NCBI GenBank assembly: GCA_017303855.1
Contig: JAFLBL010000013.1
Coordinates: forward strand, 1 to 64,000
DNA from: Chitinophagales bacterium
Lineage (GTDB): Bacteria; Bacteroidota; Bacteroidia; Chitinophagales; Chitinophagaceae
DNA length: 64,000 nucleotides
Direction of reading: 5' to 3'
Shown here: piece after piece, positions 60,218-64,000 of the stretch
Layout of the letters: each line of letters starts with the position of its first letter
Numbering within the stretch: position 1 is the stretch's first letter
Made by a program: the position numbers and the translations under genes
The notes under the pieces: model-generated
The model's input: the letters and a program-made list of their open reading frames with translations, nothing else
Told to the model about the DNA's origin: nothing
Databases searched by the model: none

Positions 60218-60225
60218 CAAATATA
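60218..60225 (-). promoter_or_regulatory. TAnnTTTG promoter element of the alpha/beta hydrolase gene
   Basis: A perfect TATATTTG on the minus strand, 93 bp upstream of the ATG. Confidence 0.45.
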
Positions 60226-60307
60226 GGGGCAAGCGGCCTGTTTTGTACCGATGCGGTGAAAGTCATACACATTCTCCCGTACACATAACGGCTTTCTGTT
60301 GAAACTA

Positions 60308-60850
60308 TCAGCGAGGCGGTACCTGCCTGGAGACCGATTCGAAAAAAGTGGTAAGGTCCGCAAACATATCCCTGAACCAGGGCAGTAATTGTCCCACTGT
60401 ATTGATAACCTGAGGTCCCAGGGGACTTATAAAGGAAAAACAAACTGAAGCTTCTTTTGTTGCCGGTTGAAGGAAAGTCATTTTATCTGCATAAAACAGC
60501 AAAACACTATAGACCAGGGTATATAATGCCATATATAGCAGCATGCCTCCTAACCGGTTCAGCCAGCCCAGCATCACTACTTCCACTGTACTTTCAATGG
60601 CATTTGCTCCCAGCCGGATCAGGATCACCACCCCGATAAATACCAGCAGAAAGGAAATAAAAGGGAGCCAGGCCGATGAAATATTGACAACAGAGCCGAT
60701 ATACCCCGCGGCAACCAATGATAGTTTCAACGCCGCGGCGAGTCCGATGATGATGGCCAGAAAGGAGAATACACCTACTATTAATCCGCGCTGGTAACCT
60801 TTGATGATCGCCAGTACCAGCAGTAGCGCATAAAGTATATCGATGATCAT
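60308..60850 (-). CDS. CvpA family membrane protein
   Basis: Four membrane helices (MIIDILYALLLVLAIIKG, LIVGVFSFLAIIIGLAAAL, LPFISFLLVFIGVVILI and a fourth at about 108-126) and the central GLVG-like region match CvpA, named for a role in colicin V export in E. coli and linked elsewhere to envelope stress. The last 45 residues are a cytoplasmic or periplasmic amphipathic tail. It has 180 residues. Confidence 0.88.
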   Translation of the reverse strand: MIIDILYALLLVLAIIKGYQRGLIVGVFSFLAIIIGLAAALKLSLVAAGYIGSVVNISSAWLPFISFLLVFIGVVILIRLGANAIESTVEVVMLGWLNRLGGMLLYMALYTLVYSVLLFYADKMTFLQPATKEASVCFSFISPLGPQVINTVGQLLPWFRDMFADLTTFFESVSRQVPPR

Positions 60851-60907
60851 AAAGAAATAACGCTCCGGTTTGAAAGCCAGGTGTGCTGCCTTTGTTAAAG
60901 TTCCTGA

Positions 60908-61360
60908 TTACTTAGCCAGTAGTTCCTTCACCAGTGCGGAAATGGTTTTCCCATCCGCCTTACCTGCCAGTAGTTTGGTGGCCGCCCCCATTACCTTGCC
61001 CATATCGGCAGGAGATGAAGCTCCGACTGTGGTAATAATATCCGCCAGGGCTGCTTTTACCTCTTCCGTACTCATTTGTTTAGGAAGGAATTTTTCAATC
61101 ACCGCGATTTCTTCTTCTTCTTTTTTAGCCAGCTCGGGTCTGTTTTGCTGCTGAAAAATTTCCAGGGAGTCTTTCCGTTGCTTCACCATTTTCTGGAGCA
61201 GTTTGATTTCATCCTCCGCTGAAACTTCTCCGTTTCCGCCTTCCGCTGTTTTAGCCAGCAGGATCGCCGCTTTAATTGCACGAAGACTTCTGAGTGCCGC
61301 TTCATCTTTCGCCAGCATGGCGGCTTTCAGATCCGTCATTATTTGTTGTTCTAAACTCAT
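60908..61360 (-). CDS. GatB/YqeY domain-containing protein
   Basis: A 150-residue protein consisting of the YqeY domain alone (MSLEQQIMTDLKAAMLAKD, AVIEKFLPKQMSTEEV, DMGKVMGAATKLLAGKADGK). In GatB this domain contacts tRNA. The free-standing form is thought to act near tRNA amidation, but its role is not established. Confidence 0.95.
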   Translation of the reverse strand: MSLEQQIMTDLKAAMLAKDEAALRSLRAIKAAILLAKTAEGGNGEVSAEDEIKLLQKMVKQRKDSLEIFQQQNRPELAKKEEEEIAVIEKFLPKQMSTEEVKAALADIITTVGASSPADMGKVMGAATKLLAGKADGKTISALVKELLAK

Positions 61361-61391
61361 ATTCGTATTTTTTGAATGATTGCTGAAAATA

Positions 61392-61742
61392 TCAGGTGGC
61401 TTTATTCTCCTTCATTTGCTTCTCCCTGAATTTCGCATAGAAACCTTTTGCGAATGTTTTCATTTCCTCTACCTGGTCGGTATAGCGTGTAGCCCTACCG
61501 TATGTATCCGCCATGGTCATCATGGTCTGATAGAAGAAGTCGGCCATTTCATCCACCATCATATCCTGTGTCCACAGGTCAATCCGAAGAGCTGCTTTTT
61601 CTGCACTGTCCCAGAAAGAAATCATCATGGCCTTGGCCTTCTGTGCATTTTCAGCACTGGTATCTGAAGCGGACCAGGAAATGCCCGCGGGAATCCGGTT
61701 GTCATCGGTTTCCACTTCAATTGTAATCGTTGATTTATTCAT
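61392..61742 (-). CDS. gldC: Gliding motility protein GldC
   Basis: It starts MNKSTITIEVETDDNRIPAG and contains ISWSASDTS, MMISFWDSAEKAALRIDLWT and the helical DEMADFFYQTMMTMADTY, which match GldC, a cytoplasmic protein needed for efficient gliding in Flavobacterium. I chose the ATG at 61742, 18 bp downstream of a perfect promoter element. This gives 116 residues, normal. Confidence 0.92.
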   Translation of the reverse strand: MNKSTITIEVETDDNRIPAGISWSASDTSAENAQKAKAMMISFWDSAEKAALRIDLWTQDMMVDEMADFFYQTMMTMADTYGRATRYTDQVEEMKTFAKGFYAKFREKQMKENKAT

Positions 61743-61760
61743 CGTTTTTGTATGAGAGGG

Positions 61761-61768
61761 CAAAGGTA
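61761..61768 (-). promoter_or_regulatory. TAnnTTTG promoter element of gldC
   Basis: A perfect TACCTTTG on the minus strand. Its position between the long and short candidate starts supports the shorter gldC. Confidence 0.55.
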
Positions 61769-61774
61769 AAAAAT

Positions 61775-62899
61775 TCAGGCGACGCAATCCTGAATCAGTT
61801 CCCAGGTGCGACCGGCAGCTGTATCCCAATTATACTGTTTCGCTTTTATTTTCCCTTTTTCAATCAGGCCGGCACGCAGGCTTTCGTCTTTATACATCCG
61901 CATCAGCTGATCGGCCAGAGCCTTATGGTCAGCCGGATCAGCATAAAGTGCCGCTTCTCCTGCTACTTCTTCCATAGCCGTACCGGCAGACGTAATTACC
62001 GGTACACCAGCCTGCATCGCTTCAGCCACTGGTACGCCGAATCCTTCAAAAAATGATGGATAGACCAACGCATAGGCAGCCGCCATCAGCCGGGCCAGTT
62101 CCGTATCGGGCAGGTATCCCGTCATCACCACATCCTGTCTGTATTTATAGGTTTTCAGGCTGCTTACAAATGAATCATATTTCCAGGCCAGCCGGCCGGC
62201 AATCACCAGTTTCATGGAAGATTGCTGTCTTTTTTTAAAAAGGGAAAAAGCGCGGAGCAGACCCAAAAGATTTTTACGCGGATGAACGGAGCCGGTATAA
62301 ATAAAATATTCTTTCCCCTCCGTGTATTGATCTTTTACGGGTTGTCTTGCCGCAAAATCAAGTGGCTGAAAAACAGGGCGGATACCGTTATAGATCACCT
62401 GCAATTTATCCGTCGCAAAAGGATAGTGAATGGCAATATCATTTTTTGAAAACGCCGATACTGTTATCACGGTATTTGCTTTTTTTAAAAAAGCGGGGGT
62501 GTATTTTTTATAAAACGCAAGCTGTGTTTTTGAAATACCCGCCGGATAATGCAGAAAAGCCAGGTCATGCAGTACCAGGCATTGGGGTACACGGGTACGG
62601 AGGGAACAAAAACCGTCACAGGATATAAAAAGGTCAGCTTTGTGTTTCCGGAGCAGGGCCGGCACTTTATAATCATACCAGTATTTCCAGAGCAGGGGAT
62701 GCCGGGCAGGAGGACCAGCCTGAATGGGAATCACATTCTTTCCGAAAATAAACTGCTGATCCCAGGGCCGGTCAAAGATAAATATGAATGTATGTTCCGG
62801 GTGATTTTCCGTAATCCGCCGGAAAAGTTCATAGATAAAATACCCGTATCCTTCCAGGTAATCTTTTAATAAGAAACGGGTATTGACGGCGATACGCAT
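61775..62899 (-). CDS. Glycosyltransferase family 4 (GT-B fold)
   Basis: This NDP-sugar-dependent glycosyltransferase has the C-terminal family signature FFEGFGVPVAEAMQAGVPVI (EX7E) and the phosphate-binding IYTGSVHPRKNLLGLL. It likely acts in surface glycan or lipopolysaccharide assembly at the cytoplasmic face. Donor and acceptor are unknown. It has 374 residues. It stands apart from other glycan genes. Confidence 0.93.
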   Translation of the reverse strand: MRIAVNTRFLLKDYLEGYGYFIYELFRRITENHPEHTFIFIFDRPWDQQFIFGKNVIPIQAGPPARHPLLWKYWYDYKVPALLRKHKADLFISCDGFCSLRTRVPQCLVLHDLAFLHYPAGISKTQLAFYKKYTPAFLKKANTVITVSAFSKNDIAIHYPFATDKLQVIYNGIRPVFQPLDFAARQPVKDQYTEGKEYFIYTGSVHPRKNLLGLLRAFSLFKKRQQSSMKLVIAGRLAWKYDSFVSSLKTYKYRQDVVMTGYLPDTELARLMAAAYALVYPSFFEGFGVPVAEAMQAGVPVITSAGTAMEEVAGEAALYADPADHKALADQLMRMYKDESLRAGLIEKGKIKAKQYNWDTAAGRTWELIQDCVA

Positions 62900-62908
62900 A
62901 ACGGGTCA

Positions 62909-62916
62909 CAAAGTTA
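62909..62916 (-). promoter_or_regulatory. TAnnTTTG promoter element of the glycosyltransferase gene
   Basis: A perfect TAACTTTG on the minus strand lies 9 bp before the ATG. The rest of the 278-bp divergent gap to 63177 holds no feature I can support. Confidence 0.5.
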
Positions 62917-63177
62917 ACCGCTATTTACCGGATGACAGAAGAAATCACAATAATCCCATACAAAATACCGCAACATACGGATAAGTAAAAAAACGTATCC
63001 GGTGAAGTTTTTTTCCGGATGTTTTTACCTGCATGAGCAGAAGGACTGTACACGCAAAATTCCCTTTACCTTTCATGAAATACCAGATATAAAACAACGC
63101 AGTAATACAATTGCGGATGCCATGCCGGCGGAGTAATTTTATAGCCAATTCAGCAGTGAGAACCAAAGCTCCGACCT

Positions 63178-64000
63178 ATGAAACATATTTACACAAAACG
63201 TTTACTCCTCCCGGTTATTGTTTTATTTGTGCTCCTTTCCGGAAACAGGGTCAGTGCCCAGATGCCCTGCCCGTATAATTTTCCCAGCAGCAGTACTTTT
63301 TATGATACGGTAATCAATACGCCTGCCGGTATTAATACGTTGCAGATAAAGGTACCACAGGCGGATCCGCTGGCCGGTATGGTTACCTGTATGCGGCTAT
63401 GCGTAACCATTACAGGTGTGGTGGATTCCGTAAGTGTGGAAAATAATTCATTCTCTCCGCAGAATGCGGATGTATACTATATCCGGACGGACCAGATCAC
63501 AGGTCCCGGCCTTTCGGGCCCGCTGACCAATAGCATAAATCATCATTATGGCCCCTACAACCTGGGCGCCACCAATGGCATACTCGGCTCCGGTCCGGAC
63601 TTTGTATCCATTTCAAGAGATACAGTATTAAATGCGGTTCAGGTGTGCCAGATAATTACCAATCTTGATTCCCTGTTTCAGTTCTATGGTTCAGACAGCA
63701 TTACGTACCTGTATAATATCACCGCTTTTACCAATGTTACCTGTACCGGAGGCAATTATAACAGTACCGTTGCCACTTCAGCCATTGTCCGGTTCCGGTT
63801 TCAGTATTGTACCTGTCCGGGCTATGTGCTGCCGCTGAATATCCGCAATTTCGAAGTAAACAAAGCGGCGGATAATAAGGCACTGCTTACCTGGCAGGGA
63901 TTGAATAATACCAATGCCTATTCGTATGTAGTGGAAAAAAGCCGGAACGGGAAAGATTTTGTAGCGGTGGGTCGTGTGGAAAAGAATACAGATGGTACGG
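63178..64000 (+). CDS. Exported protein, choice-of-anchor-E-like, truncated by window end
   Basis: An ATG at 63178 opens a frame that stays open to the window edge (274 codons). A signal peptide (LLLPVIVLFVLLSGNRVSAQ) is followed by a beta-rich domain resembling the choice-of-anchor E domain (TPAGINTLQIKVPQADPLAG, with Cys pairs). From about residue 220 a linker and fibronectin-like strand NKALLTWQGLNNTNAYSY and VVEKSRNGKDFVAVGRV follow, a pattern that often precedes a type IX sorting domain in Bacteroidota. The C-terminus is not in the window, so type IX export is inferred. Confidence 0.85.
   Translation, partial: MKHIYTKRLLLPVIVLFVLLSGNRVSAQMPCPYNFPSSSTFYDTVINTPAGINTLQIKVPQADPLAGMVTCMRLCVTITGVVDSVSVENNSFSPQNADVYYIRTDQITGPGLSGPLTNSINHHYGPYNLGATNGILGSGPDFVSISRDTVLNAVQVCQIITNLDSLFQFYGSDSITYLYNITAFTNVTCTGGNYNSTVATSAIVRFRFQYCTCPGYVLPLNIRNFEVNKAADNKALLTWQGLNNTNAYSYVVEKSRNGKDFVAVGRVEKNTDGT

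Noticed and set aside
62945..63166. 73-codon open frame on the minus strand between the glycosyltransferase and the last gene
   Set aside because: No recognisable domain, signal or start context, in a divergent promoter region. It probably stays open by chance.

Overview
The window reads as chromosome of a Bacteroidota bacterium, most probably family Chitinophagaceae. This rests on a SusC/SusD pair, gliding and type IX secretion genes (gldH, gldC, a PorG-like protein), two probable type IX cargo proteins, BatD, a YugP-type peptidase, and promoters of the Bacteroidota form TAnnTTTG, many lying only a few bases before the start codon. I saw no rRNA, tRNA, CRISPR array, classical insertion sequence or phage genes.

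Layout. 1-4.7 kb: a SusCD uptake unit. 4.7-13.1 kb: YugP-type peptidase, radA, comF, a lipoprotein, a glutathione peroxidase, DNA polymerase III delta' and a PSP1/RicT protein. 13.3-16.2 kb: a GH3 plus serine-hydrolase fusion. 16.3-18.2 kb: mutL. 18.4-21.8 kb: an ECF sigma factor, its likely membrane partner and a PKD-domain secreted protein. 22-26 kb: a PBP4-type carboxypeptidase, a Gfo/Idh oxidoreductase and an arginase-fold protein. 26-33.3 kb: a four-helix-bundle (S23-like) gene, pheS, envelope proteins, a hydroxyacyl-CoA dehydrogenase, an epimerase and an lpxD homologue. 33.8-38.7 kb: yicC, gldH, a two-component system and batD. 38.7-46.1 kb: SDR, YjjG, psd, cdsA, a CPBP protease, dus, a second glutathione peroxidase and an aldehyde dehydrogenase. 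46-49 kb: tadA, sod, a NarL-type regulator and yidD-rnpA-rpmH. 49-59 kb: murI, two OmpH/Skp genes, bamA, uppS, porG, nadK, a second Omp85-type protein and a CBS protein. 59-64 kb: a hydrolase, cvpA, yqeY, gldC, a glycosyltransferase and the start of a secreted protein that runs off the window.

The chief novelty is a dispersed family of short elements built from 7-bp tandem repeats. I count thirteen loci. Most have a left array, a short core of about 20-140 bp and a right array in inverted orientation, so the RNA or DNA could fold into a long stem. Each locus uses its own heptamer, but nearly all can be written GT followed by five bases that end purine-rich. Cores at different loci share end sequences, often in opposite orientation. 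The arrays tend to sit directly against stop codons. Two lie in frame inside mutL and holB, and one encodes the hydrophobic core of the dacB signal peptide. One locus (26017-26502) carries a whole gene between its arms: an S23/four-helix-bundle protein, the family known from intervening sequences of 23S rRNA and from Avd of diversity-generating retroelements. I infer an IVS-like mobile element with gene-less derivatives.

Two other signals stand out. First, two candidate small RNAs (about 5735-5785 and 33641-33712), each with a Bacteroidota-type promoter and a strong terminator, share a perfect 15-nt complementary segment. Second, terminator-like hairpins have U6 tracts that run directly into the AUG of both rnpA and uppS.
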